Positions 1 through 9,434 of a stretch of DNA of 64,000 nt are shown one piece after another. The DNA lies in contig NZ_JAHBRW010000002.1 in assembly GCF_018398315.1 (NCBI RefSeq), positions 1,534,637-1,598,636 of the forward strand. The letters run 5' to 3'. The stretch comes from Chelatococcus sp. YT9 (GTDB taxonomy: Bacteria; Pseudomonadota; Alphaproteobacteria; Rhizobiales; Beijerinckiaceae). The number at the start of each line of letters is the position of its first letter. Position 1 is the first letter of the stretch. The position numbers and the translations under genes are program-made. Under the pieces are notes generated by a model that had not been told where the DNA came from, ran no database searches, and saw only the letters and a list, made by a program, of their open reading frames with translations.

Positions 1-261
1 GGGAGCCTCGATGTCGTCTTGTCCTCGACGCGCGCGCAGACCTTCAGCCCACCCGTCTTCACCAATCTTGGCATCGATCTTGGCGCGAAAACCCTCGTGG
101 TGGTGAAGTCCTCCAATCATTTCTACGCCGCCTTCGCGCCGATCGCCGCGACCGTGCTCTATCTCGATACCGGGGGGCCCTATCCTTCGGACACCCGCAT
201 GATCCCCTACAAGAAGGCGCGACGGCCGCTCGCGCCGCTCGATCCAAACCCGCTCCTTTGA
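1..261 (+). CDS. MlrC-like M81 family protein, C-terminal fragment
   Basis: The frame is open from the first base and ends in TGA, so only the last 86 codons of a longer gene are present. The visible part matches the MlrC C-terminal domain: STRAQTFSP, then GIDLGAKTLVVVKSSNHF, and a closing RRPLAPLDPNP. The VKSS-HF and RP-PLD elements are typical of that domain. Family members are putative zinc peptidases related to microcystinase C. The metal-binding N-terminal half lies outside the window, so activity cannot be judged. A D-amino-acid-type enzyme follows 27 bp downstream on the same strand, and a second MlrC-like gene lies about 1.7 kb further on. Confidence 0.85.
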   Translation, partial: GSLDVVLSSTRAQTFSPPVFTNLGIDLGAKTLVVVKSSNHFYAAFAPIAATVLYLDTGGPYPSDTRMIPYKKARRPLAPLDPNPLL

Positions 262-288
262 TCCCCTTTACCTTCAAGGTCCGACGCG

Positions 289-1605
289 ATGGCTTCGACC
301 CACATCTCACCTCTGCCGCGGCTTGCGCTGGAGTCCTTGCGCACCGCCGTGCTCGATCGGTCGACCAAAGGCTTGCCGCCAGGCACGGAAGGGCTCAGGC
401 TCGCCGCGGTGGGCGAGCAGGGATGGCATGTGCTTGCGGGAGACCTGCCCTTGCCTCTCGCGGTTATCCGCAAGTCGGTTCTTGAGGCCAACAGCCGCTG
501 GATGAAGGCTTTCACGGCCCTGAATGGCCTGGAAATCTCTCCCCATGGCAAGACCACGATGGCGCCCCAGCTCTTCGACCTGCAGGCGGCGGACGGCGCC
601 TGGGCAATCACTGTCGCGACGGTGCAGCAGCTCGATGTCTGTCGCCGTTTTGGCGTCAAGCGGGTGATCCTCGCCAACCAGCCAATTGGGCGCCAGGCCA
701 TCAATGCATGTTTTTCATCCATTCGTGAGGACGCTATCGAGCTCTACTGTCTGGCCGACAGTCTGACGGGCGTCAACCTTCTTGCCGAAGGCGCTACCCG
801 GCTTCCGCCATCGCCTGCCAATCCACTCCAGATCCTTGTCGAGATCGGCTTCGAAGGCGGGAGGACCGGCACCCGCACCCGAGAGGAAGCGCTATCCGTC
901 GCGCGGGCGGTCGGCCAAGTGCCCGGCCTGCAACTCGCTGGTTTCGAGTGTTTCGAGGGACTGCAGCCGACGCCGGCCGGCGCGGACCGGCTCATTGACG
1001 AGGTGATCGCCGTCGCCCGGGAAGCGGACGCCGAGGGCCTCTTTGTTACCGGGCGCGCCATGGTGCTCAGTGCTGGCGGATCATCTCTCTTTGACCGGGT
1101 CGGCGAGCGCCTGAACGCCGCCGCGTTCTCACGGCCTGTAGTGAAGGTGCTGCGGTCCGGATGCTATCTCACGCACGATTCCTTGAGCTATGCCGCCGCT
1201 TTCAAGCGCATCCTCAACGACACCTCGCTTGCCCTGCCCGAGGGCGGGCTCGAGCCTGCGCTGGAGGTCTGGGCCTATGTGCAGTCCCGACCGGAACAAG
1301 GACGTACCATGCTGACCGTCGGCAAGCGCGACATCAGTTATGATGCCGGGATGCCGGTGCCGCTCCGCTGGTATCGGCCGGACGGCAGCATGGCGGCGCC
1401 GCAATCCATGCCGCCAGGTCATACGGTGCTCGCCTTGAACGACCAGCATTGCCATCTCGGTACGCCTCTCGACAGTCCAATCGCTATCGGCGACATGGTT
1501 GCCTTCGGCATTGGCCATCCCTGCACCACTTTTGACAAATGGGCGTTCTTGGCACTGGTCGATGACAACTACCGGGTCGTGGACGGGATCCGCACGTTCT
1601 TCTGA
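289..1605 (+). CDS. PLP-dependent amino acid deaminase (D-serine dehydratase/alanine racemase-fold)
   Basis: This 438-residue protein has the fold-type III PLP architecture. An N-terminal alanine-racemase-like barrel carries the probable Schiff-base lysine in LEISPHGKTTMAPQ (near residue 87). The C-terminal D-serine-dehydratase-like domain has the metal-binding His/Cys elements NDQHCHL and GIGHPCTTFDKW. Family members eliminate ammonia from D-serine or D-threonine-type amino acids in the cytoplasm. AAGGT lies a few bases before the ATG. The gene sits between two MlrC-like peptidase genes and upstream of a peptide importer, which suggests breakdown of D-amino-acid-containing compounds. The exact substrate is unknown; a D-threonine aldolase-like reaction is an alternative. 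Confidence 0.85.
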   Translation: MASTHISPLPRLALESLRTAVLDRSTKGLPPGTEGLRLAAVGEQGWHVLAGDLPLPLAVIRKSVLEANSRWMKAFTALNGLEISPHGKTTMAPQLFDLQAADGAWAITVATVQQLDVCRRFGVKRVILANQPIGRQAINACFSSIREDAIELYCLADSLTGVNLLAEGATRLPPSPANPLQILVEIGFEGGRTGTRTREEALSVARAVGQVPGLQLAGFECFEGLQPTPAGADRLIDEVIAVAREADAEGLFVTGRAMVLSAGGSSLFDRVGERLNAAAFSRPVVKVLRSGCYLTHDSLSYAAAFKRILNDTSLALPEGGLEPALEVWAYVQSRPEQGRTMLTVGKRDISYDAGMPVPLRWYRPDGSMAAPQSMPPGHTVLALNDQHCHLGTPLDSPIAIGDMVAFGIGHPCTTFDKWAFLALVDDNYRVVDGIRTFF

Positions 1606-2012
1606 TCTGGTTCCAGGCGTCGGCTCCGGCTGCGGAAACATCGCTTTCCCGTATCTCCATCGGCGCCGAACGGTTTGGTCGACGTCTTCTCGGTCGCGGG
1701 TGTCGCATGGATGCGCTGCCGTGCGTGGGCTCAACTCACATGAAGATGGCCCGGCCTCTGCGCTCGCGCTTCGCAAGCGCCGTAACGTTTCTTGTGACGA
1801 AACGAGGGGTTCTTGACGCGAATTCTGCGCGTTACTACGCTTCGATCATGGGGACCGGACAAGGCGGAGGGTGACGCTAGCCGGGAAGTCGGAACAAGCA
1901 ACGCCTTGGCGAGGAAAAGTATTTCCCAGTCAATTCGAAAATACCGGCCGTGATAAAGGCCAAAGGTGCTCGTTATTTCTGGTATTAACTTGTAAAAGGC
2001 GGGGGTGGTCAG
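1606..2012. other. Intergenic region, no gene supported
   Basis: Roughly 400 bp separate the deaminase gene from the second MlrC gene. Short open frames here have no ribosome-binding site and no recognisable protein. A weak TTGACG hexamer (1813-1818) with a poor -10 is the only promoter-like element I could point to. The region probably carries the promoter of the downstream MlrC/importer operon. Confidence 0.4.
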
Positions 2013-3500
2013 GTGCGACTAGCGCTCATTCATATTGGCCAGGAAACCAATGACTTCAACCCGGTTTTGACCCAGCTGTCCGACTACGCCGCCTTTGGAA
2101 TCCTCGAGGGCGCCGCCATCACGGCAGAGCTCAGCCAGCTTGGCCAAGTCGGCGGACACTATGCAGCGGTGGCAGAGTCCGGCCTTGCCGTCGAGACAAT
2201 CCCGATCATCCGGGCCTGGAGCGGTGCGGGGGGCCGTATCTCCCGTGAAGCCTTCGACTTTTTCCAGAAGAAGATCAGTGAGGGCCTCGCCGCCGCCAAG
2301 CCGGTCGATGGCCTTGTTCTGCAACTGCACGGCGCTTGTGCGGCGGAGGGCATCGATGACGTCGAAGGCGAGCAAGTCGCCCTCTGCCGCAGCATTCTCG
2401 GGCCTGACGTTCCCATCATGCTCGGGCTCGACCATCATGCCAATATCACGCAGAAGATCATAGACAACGCCACCATTATTGTCGGACATCGCACGCAGCC
2501 TCACGACACCTTTGACACCGGCAAAGTGGGCACGGACGTCCTCCTCAGGGTCTTGCGCAACAAGCTCAAGCCAGCGATGGCATGGCGCAAGATCCCGTTG
2601 CTGTCGCACCAGGAGCAATTCCTGACGTCGAAGGGGCCCATGAAGATCTGGTTTGATCGCGCACGGGCTCTGGAGGCCGATCCTCGGGTTCTGCAGGCCT
2701 CGAACTACCCGATGCAGCCATGGCTCGACGTGGCCGAGGGAGGGTGGGCAACGGTGGTGGTGACCGATAACGACCCCGCACTGGCCGAGCGTCTCGCCGA
2801 TGAACTCGCCGATCTCGCGTGGTCGTTACGCGACGATTTCCAGATCAAGGAAGCGGTTTCCGTTGACGAGGCCGTGATGATGGCCGACCGCGCTCCTGAC
2901 GGCGTGGTTGTCATCAGCGATACCGGCGACACCGTTTTCGGCGGCTCGGCGGGCGACAGCAACCTCATTCTTGAGGCAATCCTTCGCCTTGGCATCAAGA
3001 GCCCGACGCTCATTCCGCTGATTTCGCCGCGGACGGTGGCGCGGCTCGCGGAGGCGGGCGAGGGTGCGACAGTGACGCTTCCGCTCGGAGGAGACGCGGC
3101 ACCGGCATTCTTCTCGCCGCTTGAGGTGACGGGAACCGTACGCAAGGTCGCCGACGGCAAGATCCCCGTCGCTTTCAATCACCAGACCCATATCGACATG
3201 GGGCGCGTCGTCATTTTCGATGTGGGGCCATGCACGCTGCTGGTCTCGGAGTTGCGTGGCGTTGCGGGTAATATTCCCGCCGCCTATGAAGCCTTCGGGA
3301 TCAATCCGCGCGAATACAAGATCGCGGTCCTAAAAACCGCATCCAATTTCCAGTACTTTGCGCCCATTTCAACTCAGGTCATTCGCGCCGATACGCGCGG
3401 CCCTGGACAATCCGATGTATTCACACTGCCATGGAGGAATATTCCGCGGCCGGTTTATCCGCTGGAGCGTTTCGAGGACTGGCGTAATCCACAACAATGA
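2013..3500 (+). CDS. MlrC-like M81 family metallopeptidase
   Basis: A full-length (495 aa) MlrC-family protein. The N-terminus IGQETNDFNP corresponds to the family's H/Q-E-TNTF entry motif. Probable metal-site elements follow: LQLHGACAAEG, GLDHHANIT and VGHRTQPHDTFDTG, with the conserved ISDTGD-GG-AGD stretch near residue 300. The C-terminal domain ends with RPVYPLE, parallel to the fragment at the left edge. MlrC of microcystin degraders cleaves linearised peptides; most homologues have unknown substrates. The GTG start follows a purine-rich AAGGCGGGGG. It lies just ahead of a Dpp-type importer and is likely co-transcribed with it, so it may process the imported compound. Confidence 0.88.
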   Translation: MRLALIHIGQETNDFNPVLTQLSDYAAFGILEGAAITAELSQLGQVGGHYAAVAESGLAVETIPIIRAWSGAGGRISREAFDFFQKKISEGLAAAKPVDGLVLQLHGACAAEGIDDVEGEQVALCRSILGPDVPIMLGLDHHANITQKIIDNATIIVGHRTQPHDTFDTGKVGTDVLLRVLRNKLKPAMAWRKIPLLSHQEQFLTSKGPMKIWFDRARALEADPRVLQASNYPMQPWLDVAEGGWATVVVTDNDPALAERLADELADLAWSLRDDFQIKEAVSVDEAVMMADRAPDGVVVISDTGDTVFGGSAGDSNLILEAILRLGIKSPTLIPLISPRTVARLAEAGEGATVTLPLGGDAAPAFFSPLEVTGTVRKVADGKIPVAFNHQTHIDMGRVVIFDVGPCTLLVSELRGVAGNIPAAYEAFGINPREYKIAVLKTASNFQYFAPISTQVIRADTRGPGQSDVFTLPWRNIPRPVYPLERFEDWRNPQQ

Positions 3501-3555
3501 AGAGCGGGAACGGGACCTTGTAACGAGGCCCGATATGACAGAGTGGGAGAGCGGC

Positions 3556-5115
3556 ATGACTTACAGGACAATGGGGCAGCGCTTGCGGATGCTCGGCATC
3601 GCGGCTTGCGCTGCGGCGGGTCTCGCGATTGCGGGTTTGGCCGTGCCGGACACGGCGTCGGCGCAGGCTTTGAAAGGCGGCACGCTGCGCATCGGCGTTC
3701 TCGACGAAATCGCCAATTATGATCCGCAACAACTATCGACGGTGAACTTCTACGTCATCAAAAACCTCTATGACAGCCTCATTGAGTATACCGCCGATGG
3801 AAAGCCGGTGCCGAGCCTCGCAACCGAGTGGAAGATCGCGCCCGACAACAAGTCGGTCACGGTGACCCTGCGTGATGGCGTGACGTTCCATAGCGGCACG
3901 CCCTTCAAGGCCGATGGGGTCGTTGCAGCCCTCACCAAGGGCGCTGACCCCGCACGCGGCAAGAACGTCTACTCGACCATGGCGGTCGTGAAAGACTGGA
4001 ATACACCCGATGACCGGACTGTCACGATCAATTTCAAGGACCCGGTGCCGGACCGGCAGATCCTCGATCTTCTGCAATTTCTCATCCCAATCGATCCGAA
4101 AGGTGTTGAGACGGTGGAGACGGTGCCGGCGGGAACGGGCCCTTATCTGCTTGAAAGCCGGTCGGTTGGCCAAGGCATGAAGCTGAAGGCCAATCCGAAT
4201 TACTGGCGCAAGGGCGAGCCGGTTTCGAAGGAGATCGTCTTCACGATCTTCAGTGAGGATGCCGCAGCGACAGCGGCGCTCGAGTCCGGTGCGATCGACA
4301 TGGTTTATAACGGCTCCTCGCGCAGCGCAGCGCGCCTCAAGAATGCCGGCTATCAGGTATTCGATGGCCCCGGCAAGCTCGTTCAGGTGTTCCGCATCAA
4401 CTCGACGCGTGGGCCCTTCCGCAACAAGAAGTTCAGGCAGGCCTTCAATTATCTGATGGATCGGGATGGCATTCTGCGCGTGGGCTATGCGGGGATGGGT
4501 CAGGTCGTCGCCTTGCCATGGGCGCCGGCGAGCCCGGCTTTCGATGCCTCCTACGCCAAGACCTACGCCTATGATCTGGAAAAGGCGAAGGCGCTCCTGA
4601 AGGAATCCGGTCTCTCTCCCGCCGAGATGCAGGACTGGAAACTTCTGGTCAACGGCAGCGATGAGCCCTCCGTCCGGATAAGCCAGGTGGTTCAGGCGAC
4701 GCTTGCGCAGGCGGGCATTAAGATAGACCTCGACATCCGCCAGGGAGCCGAATTCGTCGATGCGCTGCTCAAGGGCAATTTCGATGCGGTTTTCGGCGGC
4801 GTCGGCAACGTGCAGAAGTTTCCCTCGCGGGTCGCCACGAATTCGATCTATCGCACCACGAAGAATCCGATCCTCAAGGATCCGCATCCACACCCCGACT
4901 ATGTGGCGGCCATTGGCAAGGTCGACACTACTTTCGGCTCGGGCGCCGACGTGAAGGCTGCCTATGACAACCTGAACAAGGTCTTGGTGGAGGAATCCTT
5001 CGGCATCCCGACCAACTCCTACGAAGTCGGTCTGATCGTTGCTTCGGACAAGATCGGCGGAATTACACCAGACATGGACAACCTGCTTGTCGCCCGGACC
5101 ATCGGGTTCAAGTAA
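3556..5115 (+). CDS. Dpp/Opp-type ABC transporter substrate-binding protein
   Basis: A 519-residue SBP_bac_5 family protein that captures peptides or similar solutes in the periplasm. The ATG was chosen because GGGAG sits 8 bp upstream and a classical signal peptide follows at once (RLRMLGIAAC, then a hydrophobic run ending ASAQA). An in-frame ATG seven codons earlier is less well placed. Family landmarks are GGTLRIG, ANYDPQ, ATEWKIAPD, FHSGTPF and the RQAFNYLMDR hinge region. It is the first gene of a five-component importer, followed by two permeases and two ATPases. The ligand is unknown; the flanking MlrC and deaminase genes suggest an unusual peptide. Confidence 0.92.
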   Translation: MTYRTMGQRLRMLGIAACAAAGLAIAGLAVPDTASAQALKGGTLRIGVLDEIANYDPQQLSTVNFYVIKNLYDSLIEYTADGKPVPSLATEWKIAPDNKSVTVTLRDGVTFHSGTPFKADGVVAALTKGADPARGKNVYSTMAVVKDWNTPDDRTVTINFKDPVPDRQILDLLQFLIPIDPKGVETVETVPAGTGPYLLESRSVGQGMKLKANPNYWRKGEPVSKEIVFTIFSEDAAATAALESGAIDMVYNGSSRSAARLKNAGYQVFDGPGKLVQVFRINSTRGPFRNKKFRQAFNYLMDRDGILRVGYAGMGQVVALPWAPASPAFDASYAKTYAYDLEKAKALLKESGLSPAEMQDWKLLVNGSDEPSVRISQVVQATLAQAGIKIDLDIRQGAEFVDALLKGNFDAVFGGVGNVQKFPSRVATNSIYRTTKNPILKDPHPHPDYVAAIGKVDTTFGSGADVKAAYDNLNKVLVEESFGIPTNSYEVGLIVASDKIGGITPDMDNLLVARTIGFK

Positions 5116-5275
5116 TGGGTGAAATGGGTCTGGTTTGTCTATCGGGAGATCTGTGCCGCAAGACCGCTGCTGCCGACTTCAGGCCGCGGTCACAAGACAT
5201 CGACGATAGTCCCTTGCGCGGCGTCGCGGGAAGCCGTTGCTTGGTCTCTTGCTGGCTGGCCGGGAGGGGCTGCCG

Positions 5276-6157
5276 ATGACGATCGGGCACGGCACGCCTG
5301 CCGGGCGGAGGTGGCACTCGCTGCCACCCCTGGGCTTGCTCCTTAGCGTCAGCTTCCTCGTCGTCGTGGTGTTCGGCGCGGTCTTCGCAGATGTTCTGCC
5401 GATCAATCCCCTCGCTCAGAACGTTGTCGACTCGTTGCAGCCGCCATCGAGCCGTCACTGGTTCGGCACTGACGAACTGGGCCGCGATATCATGGCGCGA
5501 GTGATCTTTGGGGCTCGCACGTCGCTGATTACCGCCGCGGGTGCTGTCGTCATCGCAGCGCTCGTTGGGGTACCGATCGGCCTCGTCGCCGGCTATTTCG
5601 GCGGATGGCGAGACACAGTCCTCATGCGTCTGATCGACGTGTTGATGGCCCTGCCGAACATCCTGTTCGCCATGGCACTGATCGCTGTGCTCGGCCGCAG
5701 CCAGACCGCCGCGCTGGTCGCCGTGGGCGTCGCGGGCATCCCGAGCTTCGCACGCATCGCTCGCGCACAGGTGCTGACCCTGCGTCAGCTCGATTTCGTC
5801 TCGGCGGTGCGCGGTTTCGGCTGCTCATCCAGCTACATCATGTTCCGCACGATCCTGCCGAATGCCTTGAGCCCGCTTATGGTGCAGGTGATCGTCCTCT
5901 CGTCGGTCGCGATTCTGCTGGAGGCAGCGCTCGCCTTCCTTGGGGTGGGTGTCCCGCCTCCGACGCCGAGCTGGGGTGAGATGCTGCGCACTGGCAAGTC
6001 TTATCTCTATGAAGCGCCCTATTACGCGGTTCTGCCGGGGCTCGTCCTGACGCTGACCATTCTCTCCTTCGACACGATCGGGAAGGAGCTCTCTATGGTT
6101 CTCGATCCCCGTTCGAGCGCCGGAACTCCCGGAGAACTCGAGCGAGCCAAGCCATGA
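5276..6157 (+). CDS. DppC-type ABC transporter permease
   Basis: An inner-membrane permease of the DppC subfamily (293 aa). It has an N-terminal membrane helix, the periplasmic segment FGTDELGRDIMARVIFGART shared by DppC proteins, and the EAALAFLGVGVPPPTPSWGE signature near the C-terminus. The ATG is preceded by GGGAGGGG; a TTG 13 codons earlier is possible but lacks a comparable site. Its stop overlaps the next start by 4 bp (ATGA). The order is unusual because the DppC-type permease comes before the DppB-type one, the reverse of most dpp operons. Confidence 0.92.
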   Translation: MTIGHGTPAGRRWHSLPPLGLLLSVSFLVVVVFGAVFADVLPINPLAQNVVDSLQPPSSRHWFGTDELGRDIMARVIFGARTSLITAAGAVVIAALVGVPIGLVAGYFGGWRDTVLMRLIDVLMALPNILFAMALIAVLGRSQTAALVAVGVAGIPSFARIARAQVLTLRQLDFVSAVRGFGCSSSYIMFRTILPNALSPLMVQVIVLSSVAILLEAALAFLGVGVPPPTPSWGEMLRTGKSYLYEAPYYAVLPGLVLTLTILSFDTIGKELSMVLDPRSSAGTPGELERAKP

Positions 6158-7101
6158 CGAGCTTCATCCTGCGTCGGCTGGCGCAACTCATCCCGGTCCT
6201 TCTCATCGCCTCCTTCGCTATCTGGGGCATGATATTCGCTGTGCCGGGCGGTCCGGTCGGCATGATGGTCGGTGAAAACGCGACAGCGGAAGAAATCGCT
6301 GCCGCTACCCGGAAGCTCGGCCTCGATCGCCCACTTCCCGTCCAGTACTTCAATTGGTTGACGAATGCGTTGCGCGGCGACTTCGGCCAATCGATCCATA
6401 GCCACGACCCCGTGACCAAACTGATCGGGGAGCGGTTGCCGGCGACGCTACAACTGGCATTGGTCGCAATACTCGTGGCGCTGCTCATTGGTATTCCGGT
6501 GGCCATCGCCGGCGCGGTGAAAGAAGGATCGTGGATCGACCGGCTGTTGAACGGCTGGAATGCGCTCGCGCTGGGCGTGCCGACCTTCTGGCTCGGCATA
6601 TTGCTCATCCTTCTGTTTTCAGTCGAGCTACGCTGGCTGCCGTCCGCGTCCCGCTACATACCCCTTTGGGAGGATCCTGTTCAGGCGCTACGCAGCCTTA
6701 TCCTGCCGGGCTTAACGCTCGGCCTTTATGTCTCCGGCATTTTGGCCCGGTTCCTTAAGGCATCACTCGTCAGCGAGGCGCGAGCCGACTATGTCCGGAC
6801 GGCGCGCGCCAAAGGGGTCTCAGAGCGCCAGATCGTCGGGTATCACATTATGCAGAACGCGCTGTTGCCCTTCATCACGATCGTCGGCCTGATGGTGGCA
6901 AACTTCATCGGCGGTGCCGTCGTAACGGAGGCGGTATTCACCTACCCGGGCCTTGGCCGACTCCTGATCCAGGCGATCAGCACGCGGGATTATCCGCTGA
7001 TTCAAGGATGCATCGTCGTGATTCTGGTGATCTACATGGCGATCAGCCTGATTGTTGACGTCCTCTATGCAGTCATCGATCCACGCATCGAGTACCGGTG
7101 A
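6154..7101 (+). CDS. DppB-type ABC transporter permease
   Basis: The partner permease, 315 residues, with six predicted membrane segments. DppB features are the N-terminal FILRRLAQLIPVLL, the extracellular segment starting LGLDRPLPVQYFNWL, and the cytoplasmic EAA loop ADYVRTARAKGVSERQI. The C-terminal AVVTEAVFTYPGLGRLL is typical of the family. Its start overlaps the DppC-type stop, so the two are translationally coupled. It forms the heterodimeric channel with the preceding gene product. Confidence 0.93.
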   Translation: MTSFILRRLAQLIPVLLIASFAIWGMIFAVPGGPVGMMVGENATAEEIAAATRKLGLDRPLPVQYFNWLTNALRGDFGQSIHSHDPVTKLIGERLPATLQLALVAILVALLIGIPVAIAGAVKEGSWIDRLLNGWNALALGVPTFWLGILLILLFSVELRWLPSASRYIPLWEDPVQALRSLILPGLTLGLYVSGILARFLKASLVSEARADYVRTARAKGVSERQIVGYHIMQNALLPFITIVGLMVANFIGGAVVTEAVFTYPGLGRLLIQAISTRDYPLIQGCIVVILVIYMAISLIVDVLYAVIDPRIEYR

Positions 7102-7256
7102 AGCTGCAGCCCACGCAATCCCGGCGCGGAGGGAAGCCGTTCTGCGTGGAGAGGACGGAGAAATAGGCCTTATCCGACGCAGCGGATTTGGCCGGATGCC
7201 CCGCGGTCAAAGGGGCTTGTCATGCGGCCGTCATCATCACGAGGGCAAATGCGGGA

Positions 7257-8396
7257 ATGATGATTGCCGCTTCCCAACACCCTCCCTCCGGGAGGCTATT
7301 GCCGTTGGTCCATCCAGCTGCCGCGGCTGTGCCGCTGCTCGCCCTGGACAAATTCACGGTTTCCTTCAGCCATGCGGGAGGCCAAACGCCTGTGGTGCAT
7401 GGCATTGATCTGACGCTTCAGCGCGGCGAGGCGTTGGGCATAGTTGGCGAATCGGGCTGCGGGAAGAGCGTGACCTGGCTTGCGGCGCTCCGACTTCTTG
7501 GCAAGCGGGCGGTGACATCAGGCCGTGTTCTGCTCGATGGCCGTGATATGTGCGCGTTCAGCGAACGCGAGATCGCAGATGTCAGGGGCGGCCGGATAGG
7601 CGTGATCTTCCAAGATCCGACAAGCTGCCTCAACCCCGTGTTGCGTATCGGCACGCAGATCGGTGAGGCGCTGCGCCTGCACCGCGGGCTCACCGGCAAG
7701 GCGGCAGAACGTGAAGCACTCCGTCTGCTCGATCGGGTTGGCATGGCCGACGCGCCGCGTCGTCTGCGCCAGTACGCGCATGAGTTGTCAGGTGGCATGA
7801 ACCAGCGGGTCATGATCGCGATAGCGCTCGCCGGCGAACCGGATGTACTCGTGGCCGATGAGCCCACCACGGCGCTCGACGCGACCATTCAGGCCCAGAT
7901 CCTTGACCTTATCCGCGACATTCGACGGGACACCGGCATGGGTCTCGTGCTGATCTCGCACGACCTCGGCGTCATCGCCGACCTATGTGACCGTGTGGCG
8001 GTAATGTATGCAGGGCGGGTCGTCGAGACGGCTGTGACCGACGATCTGCTCGGCTCACCCTGCCACCCCTATACGCGAGGGCTCCTGGCGGCATTGCCTT
8101 CCCTGGAGGGGCCACGCGTGCGTCTGACCCCCGTGAACGGCACGGTGCCCTCGCCGGAGGCGATGCCACCCGGCTGTGCCTTCGCGCCGCGCTGCGCCCA
8201 TGCAAAAACGGAATGCAACAGTCGCATACCAGTGTTGGCATCGGCCGGTCAAAGCCATCTGTCGGCCTGCCTTCGGCTCGATGTGCTAATGGGTGAATGG
8301 AGGCGCCAGTCGGCGCGTGACGCGAGCCGCCACGATCCCGTTACGCAGGATCTCGGTTGGCAGGGTAGCGATGGGCGCCGGGAGTTGTCGGCGTGA
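7257..8396 (+). CDS. DppD-type oligopeptide ABC transporter ATP-binding protein
   Basis: One of two ATPases driving the importer (about 379 aa). Walker A is GESGCGKS, the signature LSGGMNQR, Walker B VLVADEPTTALD and the switch His is in SHDLG. The C-terminal oligopeptide/dipeptide extension carries the Cys-rich CAFAPRCAHAKTEC. Two adjacent ATGs (7257, 7260) follow GAGGGCAAATGCGGGA; the exact start is uncertain, and an upstream extension has no obvious site. The 3' end overlaps the next ATPase by 4 bp (GTGA). Confidence 0.92.
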   Translation: MMIAASQHPPSGRLLPLVHPAAAAVPLLALDKFTVSFSHAGGQTPVVHGIDLTLQRGEALGIVGESGCGKSVTWLAALRLLGKRAVTSGRVLLDGRDMCAFSEREIADVRGGRIGVIFQDPTSCLNPVLRIGTQIGEALRLHRGLTGKAAEREALRLLDRVGMADAPRRLRQYAHELSGGMNQRVMIAIALAGEPDVLVADEPTTALDATIQAQILDLIRDIRRDTGMGLVLISHDLGVIADLCDRVAVMYAGRVVETAVTDDLLGSPCHPYTRGLLAALPSLEGPRVRLTPVNGTVPSPEAMPPGCAFAPRCAHAKTECNSRIPVLASAGQSHLSACLRLDVLMGEWRRQSARDASRHDPVTQDLGWQGSDGRRELSA

Positions 8397-9379
8397 GCGC
8401 ACTCCTGAACGTGCGGGATCTCGCGCGCCAATATCAGGTCGCGGGCGATCGCGGCGAGAAACGTTGGCTGCACGCCGTGGACGGCGTCAGCTTCTCCCTT
8501 GATGCCGGGCGGACGCTCGGCCTGGTCGGCGAATCCGGCTGCGGCAAGTCAACGACCGCCAAGCTGGTCCTTGGCCTCCTGCCGGCGACCCGCGGGCGTA
8601 TTACCTTCGCAGGGGAACCGGTCTCGGCAACACGCGACAGTCGGTGGCGTGCCATGCGCCGTAGCATGCAGATGGTGCACCAGGATCCTCTCGCGGCGCT
8701 CGATCGACGCCTCACCGTTGGCGAGCAGGTCGTGGAGCCGCTCGTTATTCACGGCTTGGAAGACGGTGCGCAGGCGCGACGGGAGAAGGCGCTCGCTTTG
8801 TTCGATGCCGTCGGCTTGCGTGCGGCGATGTTCGAGCGCTATCCTCACGAACTGTCCGGTGGCCAGAGACAGCGCGTCGTCCTGGCGCGTGCCCTTGTGC
8901 TCAATCCACAGCTGGTCGTCTGCGACGAACCAATCTCGGCGCTCGATGTGTCCGTCGCGGCGCAGGTCATCAACTTGCTGCAGGACCTGCAGCAGCGTTT
9001 CGGCATGGGCTATCTCTTCATCAGCCATGACCTCAAGGTCGTGCGACAGATCGCCGACGAGGTGGCGGTGATGTATCTTGGCCGGATCGTCGAGCAGGGC
9101 GCGCCTGATGACCTGTTCCACACGCCGGCGCATCCCTATACGGAAGCCCTCGTCTCGGCCGTGCCGACGGTAGCGCGCCCAGACCGCAAGCGTATCGTTC
9201 TTACGGGGGATCCGCCCAATCCGGTCGAACGTCCGGCGGGCTGCGCTTTCCACCCGCGCTGCCCGCGCGCGAATGCGGTTTGCCGGAGCGAAACCCCTCC
9301 ACTGCGGCGCGTCGCGGACGGGCGGCTGGCTGCCTGCCACTTGGTGCCGGCTGCCCAATCGCAGCCCGTTGCTGCGTAA
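8393..9379 (+). CDS. DppF-type oligopeptide ABC transporter ATP-binding protein
   Basis: The second ATPase (328 aa). It shows GESGCGKST, LSGGQRQR, LVVCDEPISALD and a C-terminal CAFHPRCPRANAVC cluster of the oligopeptide-transporter type. It begins with GTG overlapping the stop of the DppD-type gene, so the pair are probably made in equal amounts. It completes a full importer: binding protein, two permeases and two ATPases. Confidence 0.92.
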   Translation: MSALLNVRDLARQYQVAGDRGEKRWLHAVDGVSFSLDAGRTLGLVGESGCGKSTTAKLVLGLLPATRGRITFAGEPVSATRDSRWRAMRRSMQMVHQDPLAALDRRLTVGEQVVEPLVIHGLEDGAQARREKALALFDAVGLRAAMFERYPHELSGGQRQRVVLARALVLNPQLVVCDEPISALDVSVAAQVINLLQDLQQRFGMGYLFISHDLKVVRQIADEVAVMYLGRIVEQGAPDDLFHTPAHPYTEALVSAVPTVARPDRKRIVLTGDPPNPVERPAGCAFHPRCPRANAVCRSETPPLRRVADGRLAACHLVPAAQSQPVAA

Positions 9380-9434
9380 GGGAAGCCGCATCTACAGCGG
9401 CGGCATGAGCTTTGTCTATCAAGGAAGAATTGCT

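Noticed and set aside
3733-4893. Long open frame opposite the first Dpp binding-protein gene
   Set aside because: Translation shows no family motif, and the plus-strand gene is clearly real.
9273-9434. Longer form of the phosphodiesterase
   Set aside because: It overlaps the end of the DppF-type ATPase gene; AAGGAAGAA lies right before the later ATG.
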